From Tissierellia bacterium (lineage in GTDB: Bacteria > Bacillota_A > Clostridia > Tissierellales > Peptoniphilaceae), in the NCBI GenBank assembly GCA_030537695.1, contig JAUNVJ010000018.1:1-20514 (forward strand): a stretch of DNA of 20,514 bases, given 5' to 3'. Both the position numbers and the translations under genes were made by a program. Shown here piece after piece: positions 1 to 8,377 of the stretch. The notes under the pieces are model-generated. The model ran no database searches. It saw only the letters and a list, made by a program, of their open reading frames with translations, and was not told the origin of the DNA. Within the stretch, counting starts at the first letter, position 1, and each line of letters starts with the position of its first letter.

Positions 1-1
1 C

Positions 2-61
2 GGTGTTTGGGACGAAGAAACGATTCAATATTGTAAGGACCATGGTATAGTTTTACTATAA
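2..61 (+). CDS. C-terminal end of an unidentified protein (partial)
   Basis: An open frame enters from the left edge and stops at TAA 59-61, giving GVWDEETIQYCKDHGIVLL as the last 19 residues. It has the look of a protein end, with an amphipathic helix followed by a short hydrophobic strand. It is too short to assign to a family. The hairpin at 90-148 lies just downstream and could be the terminator of this gene. Reading frames 1 and 3 are less plausible because they give no better continuation. Confidence 0.45.
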   Translation, partial: GVWDEETIQYCKDHGIVLL

Positions 62-82
62 AATTAAAATTAAATAGCAAGC

Positions 83-115
83 TTTTCACAAATCCTCCTG
101 AAAATATGATAGAAT
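83..115 (+). promoter_or_regulatory. Probable promoter of the 149-907 gene
   Basis: The run TATGATAGAAT at 105-115 contains two overlapping -10-like hexamers: TATGAT (105-110), and TAGAAT (110-115) with an upstream TG one base away as in an extended -10. Upstream, TTTTCA (83-88) lies 16 bp before TATGAT and is a weak -35 match. Transcription would start near 117-122. That is downstream of the left arm of the 90-148 hairpin and upstream of the SD. The assignment rests on hand matching only. Confidence 0.4.
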
Positions 116-148
116 ATTTCTACAAGATTTTTTTCGGAGGATTTTTTT
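90..148 (+). terminator. Hairpin with T-run overlapping the SD of the next gene
   Basis: Bases 90-98 pair with 136-144 over 9 bp, and 100-104 pair with 131-135 over 5 bp, leaving T99 bulged. The loop is 26 nt (105-130). The right arm runs into seven T (142-148) that end at the ATG at 149. It therefore resembles an intrinsic terminator for a transcript coming from the left. The right arm contains GGAGGA (136-141), which is also the SD of the gene at 149, so RNA carrying both arms would hide that SD. The large loop weakens the terminator call. Confidence 0.5.
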
Positions 149-907
149 ATGAATATAGCACCAAAATATAATAATAAACAGACCTATTATGTCTTTAAAG
201 ATATCAAAAAATTCCTGAGCGAAAAATTTTTATATTATAATGATATTGATAGCATAAATATCTTACTTAACATTTATAATATTGAGGAATCCATAGAAAA
301 TATATTTCCTCGTTACTTAACTTTAGATAATTTGAGAAAGGATATTATAAAGCTTCATCGAAAAAAAGATGGGATCGAGCTGATCGCTAAAAATCTCTCT
401 GCTTTACTCCATGATGATATCAATCGCTTTGAATTATTCTTATACTTGGAAGGGTATCGTTTAGGTTTTCGTTCTTCAAAATATGCAAATCAACTTGAAA
501 TTATAACATTACGATATCTAACTTTAGATGAGTTATACACAAGAAAAAAATTATTTAATTATGAATTTAAAAATAAAGAAATTTTAAGCTTTAAAAAACA
601 TATTTTTTCTGAACTTAGAAAAGATCAAAACATTCGATATTACTTAAAGGAAATTATACGAGGTATGGACAAAAACTTATTGCGAAATAAGATCAATAAT
701 TTAAACAAACATTTGGATTTGCAATTAGTCTTTACTCAGGAAGATTCAGATATTAAATTTAAAGTAATGAATTCATATTTAACAAAAATAGAAATTGAAA
801 CTTTTAATAAAAAAATTATAAAGTTCTTATATGCAGATGGATATCGAGTGTTTCGAAATGCTTTTTGGGACGGTATTAACGACAAAGTCATGATGAGGTA
901 TAAATAA
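149..907 (+). CDS. Unrecognised 252-aa cytoplasmic protein
   Basis: I do not recognise this protein. It is lysine-, asparagine-, isoleucine- and tyrosine-rich, with no signal peptide, membrane segment, cysteine cluster or nucleotide-binding loop that I can see, so it is probably soluble and largely helical. Short motifs recur: RYLTLD at residues 55-60 and again at 122-127, and FLYLEGYRLGFR near 97-108 echoed by FLYADGYRVFRNAF at 226-239. This suggests internally repeated helical elements or a degenerate duplication. The start is ATG 149, preceded by GGAGGA eight bases upstream. The gene appears to be its own transcription unit, with a promoter-like element at 105-115 and a palindromic terminator overlapping its stop. 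Its position before ruvC implies no function. Confidence 0.8.
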   Translation: MNIAPKYNNKQTYYVFKDIKKFLSEKFLYYNDIDSINILLNIYNIEESIENIFPRYLTLDNLRKDIIKLHRKKDGIELIAKNLSALLHDDINRFELFLYLEGYRLGFRSSKYANQLEIITLRYLTLDELYTRKKLFNYEFKNKEILSFKKHIFSELRKDQNIRYYLKEIIRGMDKNLLRNKINNLNKHLDLQLVFTQEDSDIKFKVMNSYLTKIEIETFNKKIIKFLYADGYRVFRNAFWDGINDKVMMRYK

Positions 908-936
908 AAACTAAGTTCTAGAACTTAGTTTTTTTT
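906..936 (+). terminator. Perfect palindromic intrinsic terminator
   Basis: Bases 906-919 and 920-933 are exact inverted complements (14 bp each, centred on CTAG), so the RNA would fold with at most a tetraloop. T929-T936 form the U-tract. The stem starts within the TAA stop of the preceding gene. Because it is a palindrome with an A-run on its left side, it could also act on the opposite strand. It lies 20 bp before ruvC. Confidence 0.8.
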
Positions 937-956
937 AAAGTAGAATAGGACAAATT

Positions 957-1451
957 ATGCGTATTTTAGGAATTGATCCGGGATTGGCAATCATCGGATA
1001 CGGAATTATAGATTTAGAAGGTAATTCATACCGAGTAAAGGATTATGGGGCGATTAAAACATCGTCAAAGACTCCTTTTCCTCAACGATTGGAAGAAATT
1101 TATTCTCAAATGGGACAGATTATCAAAAAATTTGATCCGGATGATATTGCTTTTGAAGAACTTTTTTTCAACAAGAATGTAAAAACGGCCATTACCGTTG
1201 CACAAGCTCGAGGAGTAGAAGTATTGGCTGCTAAACTCTATAAAAAAGAAATTTTTGAGTATACTCCTTTACAAATAAAACAGGCAACGGTTGGATATGG
1301 AAGAGCAGAAAAAAAGCAAGTGCAAGAGATGGTAAAAATAATATTAAATTTACAAGAGATACCAAAGCCTGATGATGTCTCAGACGCTTTGGCAGTGGCA
1401 ATAACCCACGGATCCTCTATTAAATTTAAAGAAAGTTTTAGGATGATATAA
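957..1451 (+). CDS. ruvC: Crossover junction endodeoxyribonuclease RuvC
   Basis: RuvC is the Holliday junction resolvase. It nicks two opposing strands of four-way junctions produced by homologous recombination, acting with the RuvAB motor encoded next. The 164-aa length is typical. The RNase H-like fold signature MRILGIDPG carries catalytic D7. EELFFNKN supplies the acidic residue at E67, and [13 protein letters not shown] near the C terminus supplies D140 and D143 in the D-x-x-D arrangement. QARG (83-86) is also conserved. The ATG start has AGGA (947-950) six bases upstream. The TAA stop overlaps the ruvA ATG by one base, which suggests translational coupling. No convincing promoter separates it from the terminator at 906-936. 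Confidence 0.97.
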   Translation: MRILGIDPGLAIIGYGIIDLEGNSYRVKDYGAIKTSSKTPFPQRLEEIYSQMGQIIKKFDPDDIAFEELFFNKNVKTAITVAQARGVEVLAAKLYKKEIFEYTPLQIKQATVGYGRAEKKQVQEMVKIILNLQEIPKPDDVSDALAVAITHGSSIKFKESFRMI

Positions 1452-2038
1452 TGATTGACTATATTCGTGGAAAATTAGTGGAAAAATACGATGAGACGAT
1501 CGTCGTAGAATCCAATTTTATAGGATATACCATTAATATATCGGCAGGCACAGAAGAATTGATATTAGGAGAAGATATTAAAATCTATACTCGCTTAATC
1601 GTTCGTGAAGACGATATGAGTTTATACGGGTTTATAGATAAGGACAGTCGTTTGTTTTTTGATCTTTTAAAGACAGTCACTGGAATTGGTCCACGAGTGG
1701 CCAATGGTATTATATCAACGATTCAAACTTCTGATCTCCGCCAAGGTATATTGATGGAAGATGAAAAAACCTTAATGGAAGCTCCCGGTGTAGGGAAAAA
1801 AACGGCTCAAAGAATTATTTTGGAACTGAAAGATAAGATCACAAAATATTCTTTTGAAAATCTAGAATTGACAAAAAATCCGCCAATTATGGATTCGAAG
1901 GAACACACACCGGCTTTGGAAGCTCTATTAACTTTAGGTTATAGTGAATATGAAGCCATGCAAGCTTTGGAAAAAGTAGATAATACTCAAGATATTTCAT
2001 TGATAATAAAAGATGCTTTAAAACTGATGGGTAGGTAA
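1451..2038 (+). CDS. ruvA: Holliday junction branch migration protein RuvA
   Basis: RuvA forms tetramers that hold the four-way junction in an open square and load RuvB. The 195-aa length fits the family. Residues 1-63 form the N-terminal OB-fold ([17 protein letters not shown]). Domain II holds two helix-hairpin-helix motifs for backbone contacts: TGIGPRVA at 77-84 and [12 protein letters not shown] at 111-122. A linker at about 140-152 leads to the three-helix domain III (about 153-195) that contacts RuvB. The gene starts in the ruvC stop (TAATG) and ends the same way on ruvB, so the three genes are tightly coupled. Confidence 0.97.
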   Translation: MIDYIRGKLVEKYDETIVVESNFIGYTINISAGTEELILGEDIKIYTRLIVREDDMSLYGFIDKDSRLFFDLLKTVTGIGPRVANGIISTIQTSDLRQGILMEDEKTLMEAPGVGKKTAQRIILELKDKITKYSFENLELTKNPPIMDSKEHTPALEALLTLGYSEYEAMQALEKVDNTQDISLIIKDALKLMGR

Positions 2039-3048
2039 TGATATTGGAAAACAATCGAATCGTAGAACCGAGTTTATCACCTGAAGATCGACAAGAAACG
2101 TCTTTGCGGCCGAAGTGGTTATCAGAATATATTGGCCAGGAAAAGGCAGTAGAGAAATTAAAAATCTTTATTGAGGCAGCAAAAAACAGAAATGAACCAT
2201 TGGATCACTGTTTGTTAAACGGCCCTCCGGGATTGGGTAAAACTACTTTAGCAGGAATCATAGCCAATGAGATGGGGGTCAATATTAAAGTTACTTCCGG
2301 TCCTGCCATTGAGCGACAAGGAGATTTAGCCAGTATTTTAACAAATTTAAGTGAAGATGATGTTTTGTTTATTGATGAAATTCATCGAATTAATAAATCC
2401 GTAGAAGAAGTTTTATATCCGGCAATGGAAGATTATGCTTTGGATATTATCATCGGGAAGGGTCCTTCCGCACGCTCCATACGATTGGATTTAGCAAAAT
2501 TTACTTTAATTGGAGCAACCACTCGAGCAGGAATGTTGACCAGTCCGCTACGGGATCGTTTCGGTGTGTTGATGAATCTGGAATTATACCATGTGGAGGC
2601 TTTGACTTCCATTATTAAAAGATCCGCAAATATTCTCAATATTCCCATTGAATTGGAAGGAGCTGTGGAAATTGCCAAACGTTCAAGGGGGACGCCTCGT
2701 ATTGCAAATCGTTTATTAAAACGAGTACGTGATTATGCGGAAGTTCGAGAACGTGGCGTAATTACTGAAAAAGTAGCGATACGAGGGCTCAATTTATTGG
2801 AAATTGATCAATTCGGTTTAGATAATATTGATCGTAAAATCGTCTTGACTATGATAGAAAAATTTTCAGGTCGTCCGGTAGGTATTGACACGATTTCAGC
2901 TGCTATTGGAGAAGATCGATTGACAGTGGAAGATGTCTATGAACCTTATTTGATGCAAATAGGTTTTATTAACCGAACTCCTCGAGGTCGAGTTGTCACA
3001 AAGAATGCTTATCGCCATTTTAATATCCCTTATCATGAAGGAGAATAA
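2038..3048 (+). CDS. ruvB: Holliday junction branch migration ATPase RuvB
   Basis: RuvB is the hexameric AAA+ motor that pulls DNA through the RuvA-bound junction. It has 336 residues, the usual size. Visible motifs are Walker A GPPGLGKT (62-69), Walker B FIDEIH (111-116), sensor 1 GATTRAG (159-165) and the arginine-finger region LRDRFG (171-176). The C-terminal winged-helix DNA-binding part ends in [14 protein letters not shown]. The N-terminal [11 protein letters not shown] is the family's characteristic opening. The ATG at 2038 overlaps the ruvA stop by one base. The following spoIID-like gene begins two bases after the stop. Confidence 0.97.
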   Translation: MILENNRIVEPSLSPEDRQETSLRPKWLSEYIGQEKAVEKLKIFIEAAKNRNEPLDHCLLNGPPGLGKTTLAGIIANEMGVNIKVTSGPAIERQGDLASILTNLSEDDVLFIDEIHRINKSVEEVLYPAMEDYALDIIIGKGPSARSIRLDLAKFTLIGATTRAGMLTSPLRDRFGVLMNLELYHVEALTSIIKRSANILNIPIELEGAVEIAKRSRGTPRIANRLLKRVRDYAEVRERGVITEKVAIRGLNLLEIDQFGLDNIDRKIVLTMIEKFSGRPVGIDTISAAIGEDRLTVEDVYEPYLMQIGFINRTPRGRVVTKNAYRHFNIPYHEGE

Positions 3049-3049
3049 G

Positions 3050-4165
3050 ATGAAAAAATTACTATATTTATTAATTATATTGTTATTAGTTTCGATTACC
3101 GGATACGCAAAGAGCATTCAATATTTAGACATTAAGATAGGTAAATCATATCAACCAAAGGAAGAAATTATATTGACCTCAGAGAGTGACTTTTATCTTG
3201 GGACTCGGGAGAATAAAAAAATTCAACCATTGAATACGAAAAAATTTACCGTAGTATTTGAAGATGGGAAAATCATTTTACGAAATGGTAATTTGACAAT
3301 AGCAGATTTTCCTCATCATGGTGAAATGATAATTGGATCTCATTCACCGATTCAAGTAGAAAATACGACGTTAAAATATCGCGGCGGTATGAATTTTCGA
3401 ATTAACAACAATCAATTAGATCTTATTAACCGGGTTTCAATGGAAGATTATTTAAAAGGAGTCGTACCAAAAGAAATGTCTCCTTCTTTTCCAAGTGAAG
3501 CATTAAAAGCACAAGCTGTATGCTCCCGATCCTTTGCCTTAGCCAACCAAAACAAATATCAGAAATACGGATACAATTTAAATGATACGACCAGCTCACA
3601 AGTTTATCGTGGGCTCAATGTGGAAAAGTCATCTACTAATGCTGCTGTACAAGAGACGGAAAATGAAATTTTAACATACCAAGGTGAAGTTGCCAATGCC
3701 ATCTTTTGTGCCTCTTCCGGTGGAGTGACTGCAGCTGCTCATGAAGTATGGGGAGGCAAAGAGATACCTTATTTGATCTGTCATAAAGATGATTATTCAA
3801 TGCATCCATGGACTTTAAAATTATCACAAGAAGGCTTAAAAAATTATGGAATAGGAAATGTAAAAGATATTCAAATTGTAGAACGAGACAGTTCAGGAAG
3901 AGTACAATTAATAAAAATTTTAGGCGATAATGGCGAGAAAACCATCAGTGGCAATATATTTCGAAGCATCTATGGAAATACAATAATGAAAAACACTTTT
4001 TTTGACATTGAAAAAAAGGAAAATGGATTTTTATTGACAGGAAACGGTTATGGTCATGGCGTCGGCATGAGTCAATACGGAGCCGTAGAAATGGCAAAGT
4101 CCAAGAAAGACTATAGAGAAATTTTAGATTTTTATTTTCCGGGTACAAAATTAGTAAATAAATAA
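3050..4165 (+). CDS. SpoIID/LytB domain protein (secreted or membrane-anchored peptidoglycan enzyme homologue)
   Basis: The start at ATG 3050 (SD AAGGAGA at 3038-3044, inside the end of ruvB) gives 371 residues opening with a signal peptide or anchor, [20 protein letters not shown]. Longer readings that start inside ruvB would put about 19 residues ahead of that signal. The SpoIID/LytB core begins near residue 125. [18 protein letters not shown] carries the conserved glutamate (E142) that is catalytic in SpoIID lytic transglycosylases. SSQVYRG (182-188), FCASSGGVT (219-227) and [11 protein letters not shown] (335-345) follow. SpoIID acts on denuded glycan in engulfment, but homologues also occur in bacteria that do not form spores. 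The site is next to ruvB and not in a sporulation cluster, so a role in vegetative wall remodelling is as likely. Family membership is secure; the precise role is not. Confidence 0.9.
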   Translation: MKKLLYLLIILLLVSITGYAKSIQYLDIKIGKSYQPKEEIILTSESDFYLGTRENKKIQPLNTKKFTVVFEDGKIILRNGNLTIADFPHHGEMIIGSHSPIQVENTTLKYRGGMNFRINNNQLDLINRVSMEDYLKGVVPKEMSPSFPSEALKAQAVCSRSFALANQNKYQKYGYNLNDTTSSQVYRGLNVEKSSTNAAVQETENEILTYQGEVANAIFCASSGGVTAAAHEVWGGKEIPYLICHKDDYSMHPWTLKLSQEGLKNYGIGNVKDIQIVERDSSGRVQLIKILGDNGEKTISGNIFRSIYGNTIMKNTFFDIEKKENGFLLTGNGYGHGVGMSQYGAVEMAKSKKDYREILDFYFPGTKLVNK

Positions 4166-4184
4166 AATTTATAAAGGAAGATAT

Positions 4185-5207
4185 ATGAAGACAAGTGATT
4201 TTTATTATGACCTTCCGGAAGACTTGATTGCTCAACATCCTTTGGAAGATCGAGCTCAATCGAGACTTATGACAGTCAATCGGAAAACAGGTGAAATTTC
4301 TGAAGGTCATTTTTATGAAATTATAGACAATTTAAATGCCGGTGATGTTTTGGTATTAAACGATACCAGAGTAATGCCGGCTCGTTTATTTGGACATCGG
4401 AAAGAGAAGGAAGAGTCCATTGAATTTTTATTACTCAAAAAAGATTCAAAAGGTATTTGGGAATGTCTTACAAAACCGGGAAAAAAAGCAAAGATCGGTA
4501 CCACTGTGATTTTTTCTGAAAAACTTTCCGGTGAAGTCATCGGAATTTCTGAAGAAGGTTCTCGCTTCGTCCGATTTGACTATGAGGGAATTTTTGAAGA
4601 AATATTGGATGAATTAGGGGAGATGCCTCTTCCTCCCTATATCCATGAAAAATTAAAGGATCAAGAGAGGTATCAGACAGTTTATTCAAGGTATGAAGGT
4701 TCAGCAGCGGCACCTACTGCAGGCCTTCACTTTACACAAAAATTATTACAAGACATAAAAAACAAGGGTGTTCATATTTGTTATATTACCCTTCATGTTG
4801 GTCTAGGGACCTTCCGACCGGTAAAGGTTGATGATATAGATCAGCACCATATGCATTCGGAATATTATTCAATCAGCAAGGAGGTAGCCGAGACTATCAA
4901 TCAGGCGATCGATGAGAATCGGAGGATCGTTTCTGTTGGAACTACGACTACAAGGACTTTAGAAACCGTTGCAAATGAAAAAGGTTATGTCAAAGAAGGG
5001 TCGGGTTGGACCAATATATTTATCTATCCCGGATATCGCTTTAAATGTGTTCAAGCATTGATTACAAATTTCCATCTACCGGAATCTACTTTATTGATGC
5101 TTGTTTCTGCCTTTAGTACGCGACAAATAATTATGGATGCTTATCATCAAGCAGTAGAGGAGAAATTTAGATTTTTCAGTTTTGGTGATAGTATGTTTTT
5201 ATATTGA
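4185..5207 (+). CDS. queA: S-adenosylmethionine:tRNA ribosyltransferase-isomerase QueA
   Basis: QueA transfers and isomerises the ribose of S-adenosylmethionine onto 7-aminomethyl-7-deazaguanine in tRNA, making epoxyqueuosine at position 34. The 340-aa length matches the family. Recognisable segments, in order, are [20 protein letters not shown] near the N terminus, [25 protein letters not shown], the signature [35 protein letters not shown] and [16 protein letters not shown]. The SD AAAGGAAG precedes ATG 4185. It lies just upstream of tgt, the enzyme acting one step earlier, 21 bp away, so the pair forms a queuosine sub-operon. The preQ1 synthesis genes are not in this window. Confidence 0.97.
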   Translation: MKTSDFYYDLPEDLIAQHPLEDRAQSRLMTVNRKTGEISEGHFYEIIDNLNAGDVLVLNDTRVMPARLFGHRKEKEESIEFLLLKKDSKGIWECLTKPGKKAKIGTTVIFSEKLSGEVIGISEEGSRFVRFDYEGIFEEILDELGEMPLPPYIHEKLKDQERYQTVYSRYEGSAAAPTAGLHFTQKLLQDIKNKGVHICYITLHVGLGTFRPVKVDDIDQHHMHSEYYSISKEVAETINQAIDENRRIVSVGTTTTRTLETVANEKGYVKEGSGWTNIFIYPGYRFKCVQALITNFHLPESTLLMLVSAFSTRQIIMDAYHQAVEEKFRFFSFGDSMFLY

Positions 5208-6375
<1,168 letters not shown>

Positions 6376-6404
6376 AGAACGTAGAGAGAAAGGAGTTTTA
6401 GTAA

Positions 6405-6716
6405 ATGGATTCAAATATGACTGCAATTTTAGTGCAATTTGCACCATTAGTATTGATATTGGTATTCTTCTACTTTATTTTAATCAGACCTCAAAAGAAA
6501 AAAGATGCGCAAATTCGTGAAATGAGAGATAATTTAAAAGTGGGAGATCGGGTATTGACGATTGGTGGAATGATTGGAAAAATAGTTTTGATTAAAGAAG
6601 ATTATCTTGTACTGGAAACTTCGTCAGATAAATCTAAAATTGAGATTATGAAATGGGGAATAAATACGGTAATAAAATCTACCGGAGATTTAAAAGCAGA
6701 ACCTGAAGCAAAATAG
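6405..6716 (+). CDS. yajC: Preprotein translocase accessory subunit YajC
   Basis: YajC is a small bitopic membrane protein that associates with SecDF and the SecYEG translocon. Its 103 residues are typical. One membrane segment (about 8-27, APLVLILVFFYFILI) is followed by the hallmark IRPQKKK (27-33) and a cytoplasmic domain with MRDNLKVGDRVLTIGGMIGKI. The SD AAAGGAG lies about 10 bases before ATG 6405. In many Clostridia yajC is followed by secD and secF, directly or after the SCIFF pair; here those genes are absent from the stretch. It shares a promoter with the SCIFF genes, which start 9 bp after its stop. Confidence 0.95.
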   Translation: MDSNMTAILVQFAPLVLILVFFYFILIRPQKKKDAQIREMRDNLKVGDRVLTIGGMIGKIVLIKEDYLVLETSSDKSKIEIMKWGINTVIKSTGDLKAEPEAK

Positions 6717-6725
6717 GAGGTACTT

Positions 6726-6872
6726 ATGAAACTAGTTAAAACTTTAACTTCTAAAAGACTAAAAGATACTTACGCAAAAGGTGGATGCGGAGAATGTCAA
6801 ACTTCTTGTCAATCAGCTTGTAAAACATCTTGTACAGTAGGTAATCAAAAATGTGAAAACAAAGAACAATAA
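6726..6872 (+). CDS. scfA: SCIFF (six-cysteine) ranthipeptide precursor
   Basis: This 48-residue gene encodes a ribosomally made, post-translationally modified peptide of the SCIFF family, substrate of the radical SAM enzyme downstream. The translation opens MKLVKTLTSKRLKDTYAKGG, followed by a core with six cysteines at 21, 24, 28, 32, 36 and 43. The segment CQSACKTSCTV is the family signature. In the characterised CteA/CteB pair a thioether joins Cys32 to Thr37; both residues occupy the same numbers here (C32, T37). The SD AGGAGGT, the strongest in this operon, is five bases from ATG 6726. I see no protease or exporter gene nearby, and the biological role of SCIFF peptides remains unclear. 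Confidence 0.95.
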   Translation: MKLVKTLTSKRLKDTYAKGGCGECQTSCQSACKTSCTVGNQKCENKEQ

Positions 6873-6905
6873 AAGGGTTGGGGAACCAACCTTTTATTTT
6901 ATTAT
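6872..6905 (+). terminator. Attenuator-like hairpin between scfA and scfB
   Basis: Bases 6872-6881 pair with 6886-6895 (10 bp with one G-U) across a GGAA loop, a GNRA tetraloop. An A/T-rich tract TTTTATTATC follows. The left arm begins in the scfA stop codon. The U-tract is interrupted by A, so partial termination or 3'-end stabilisation of the scfA mRNA is more likely than a full stop, since scfB has no clear promoter of its own. Confidence 0.6.
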
Positions 6906-6928
6906 CAATGAGAGGTAGGAAGAAAAAG

Positions 6929-8278
6929 ATGGAAACGATCCATAAATTTAATTTAAACAATAAATATATCCTATTGGATATTGCCAGTGGATCTGTACAT
7001 GTGGTCGAAAAAATCATCTATGACTTAGTGGAAGATTATGAGTTTTTATCGAAGTCGGAAATTATAGAGAAATATGCATCCGATTATTCTTTCGATCAAT
7101 TGAATCAAGCTCTTGAAGAGATGGATGATCTGAGGAATGAAGGATTACTATATACGACAGAAGAATACAAAATGGCTCCTGCATATAATCCCAAAAATAT
7201 TGTAAAAGCAATGTGTTTACATGTTGCCCATGATTGTAATTTAAGATGTGAATATTGTTTTGCTTCCCAAGGTGATTTTAAAGGTTCTCGAAGCTTAATG
7301 TCTTTGGAAACAGGTAAAGCAGCTTTAGATTATCTTTTGCAAAATTCGGGGAACCGTAAAAACTTAGAAGTAGATTTTTTTGGTGGAGAACCATTAATGA
7401 ATTTTCCCCTGGTGGAAAAATTGGTGGAATATGGTCGTCAAGAAGAAAAAAAGTTTGGGAAACATTTTCGATTTACGATTACAACCAACGGTGTCTTATT
7501 AAACGATAAAATGATGGATTTCATCAATGAAAACATGGATAATGTTGTATTATCTTTAGACGGTCGAAAAGAATTAAATGATAAAATGAGGCCAACTACC
7601 AGTGGAAAAGGATCCTATGATGTAATTGTTCCAAAATTTCAAGAATTTATTAAAAGGCGTGGTAAGAAAGATTATTTTATTCGAGGAACTTTTACCAGCA
7701 ATAATTTGGACTTTTCCAATGATCTAAAAGAGTTTTATGATTTAGGTTTTAAAAAGACTTCCATTGAACCGGTAGTAACCGATGAAAAAGAACCTTACGC
7801 TATTCGTAAAGAACATCTGGAGAAAATTTTAAAAGAATATGAAAAGATGAGTGGGGATTATATACAAATCCGGAAAAAAGATAAAGAATTTTCTTTTTTT
7901 CATTTTATTATCGATTTGAGTCAAGGCCCTTGTGTCATTAAACGAACCGTTGGCTGTGGTGCTGGATCAGAATATATTGCTGTGACCCCGGAAGGAGATA
8001 TCTATCCCTGCCATCAATTTGTAGGGGAAAAAGACTTTCGATTGGGTGATGTCTTTCATGGGATAAAAAACACTACTCTACGAGATACATTTAAATGTTC
8101 CAATGTTTTTACCAATGAAGACTGTCCCACTTGTTGGGCAAGATACTATTGTTCAGGGGGTTGTCATGCTAATGCATATTATGCGAACGCCGACATATCC
8201 AAGCCCTATAAGATAGGTTGTGAAATGGAACGGAAACGGATAGAATGTGCAATATCAGTTTTGGCAAATGAAGATTAA
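6929..8278 (+). CDS. scfB: SCIFF maturase, radical SAM/SPASM thioether-forming enzyme
   Basis: This enzyme uses S-adenosylmethionine and a [4Fe-4S] cluster to make Cys-Thr thioether links in the SCIFF peptide encoded just upstream. Starting at ATG 6929 it has 449 residues. Residues 1-85 (METIHKFNLNNKYILLDIAS and following) match the PqqD-like peptide-recognition region seen in this family. The radical SAM cluster ligands are C103, C107 and C110 (CNLRCEYC), with FGGEP at 151-155. The C-terminal SPASM/twitch region holds C335, C343 and C361, then C390, C399, C402, C408, C412 and C431, enough for two auxiliary clusters. An in-frame ATG at 6878 lies inside the preceding hairpin and has no SD; 6929 is preceded by AGGTAGGAAG. 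A strong terminator follows. Confidence 0.96.
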   Translation: METIHKFNLNNKYILLDIASGSVHVVEKIIYDLVEDYEFLSKSEIIEKYASDYSFDQLNQALEEMDDLRNEGLLYTTEEYKMAPAYNPKNIVKAMCLHVAHDCNLRCEYCFASQGDFKGSRSLMSLETGKAALDYLLQNSGNRKNLEVDFFGGEPLMNFPLVEKLVEYGRQEEKKFGKHFRFTITTNGVLLNDKMMDFINENMDNVVLSLDGRKELNDKMRPTTSGKGSYDVIVPKFQEFIKRRGKKDYFIRGTFTSNNLDFSNDLKEFYDLGFKKTSIEPVVTDEKEPYAIRKEHLEKILKEYEKMSGDYIQIRKKDKEFSFFHFIIDLSQGPCVIKRTVGCGAGSEYIAVTPEGDIYPCHQFVGEKDFRLGDVFHGIKNTTLRDTFKCSNVFTNEDCPTCWARYYCSGGCHANAYYANADISKPYKIGCEMERKRIECAISVLANED

Positions 8279-8301
8279 AAGAGGTGCTCACCTCTTTTTT
8301 T
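8277..8301 (+). terminator. Intrinsic terminator after scfB
   Basis: Bases 8277-8285 pair perfectly with 8290-8298 (9 bp) around the loop GCTC, followed by an uninterrupted T-run to 8301. The stem starts in the scfB stop codon. It ends the yajC-scfA-scfB unit cleanly. Confidence 0.88.
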
Positions 8302-8307
8302 AATATC

Positions 8308-8336
8308 TTGAATTCTGTGATATAATGTAATATAAC
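8308..8336 (+). promoter_or_regulatory. Promoter region of the recJ-rel operon
   Basis: Two overlapping readings exist. TTGAAT (8308-8313) lies 17 bp before TATAAC (8331-8336). Separately, TGATATAAT (8318-8326) is an exact extended -10 (TG-n-TATAAT) with no good -35. Either would start transcription at about 8333-8343, leaving a leader of 35-45 nt before recJ. The position directly after a strong terminator supports a new transcription unit here. Confidence 0.65.
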
Positions 8337-8377
8337 TGTTTTATAAAATTATAAATGGCTAATGATAGGTGATGAGT

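Noticed and set aside
941..946. TAGAAT as the -10 of a ruvC promoter
   Set aside because: No acceptable -35 lies 16-18 bp upstream, and the implied start would remove the ruvC SD at 947-950.
2993..3049. Longer N terminus for the SpoIID-like protein starting inside ruvB
   Set aside because: It would put residues ahead of a good signal peptide; ATG 3050 has a proper SD and directly opens the signal sequence.
3945..4310. Reverse-strand 121-codon open frame across the SpoIID-like/queA junction
   Set aside because: It overlaps two well-supported genes and its translation has no protein-like signature; it is a shadow frame.
6878..6928. Upstream ATG for scfB at 6878
   Set aside because: It lies in the scfA-scfB hairpin, lacks an SD, and adds residues not expected before METIHKF.
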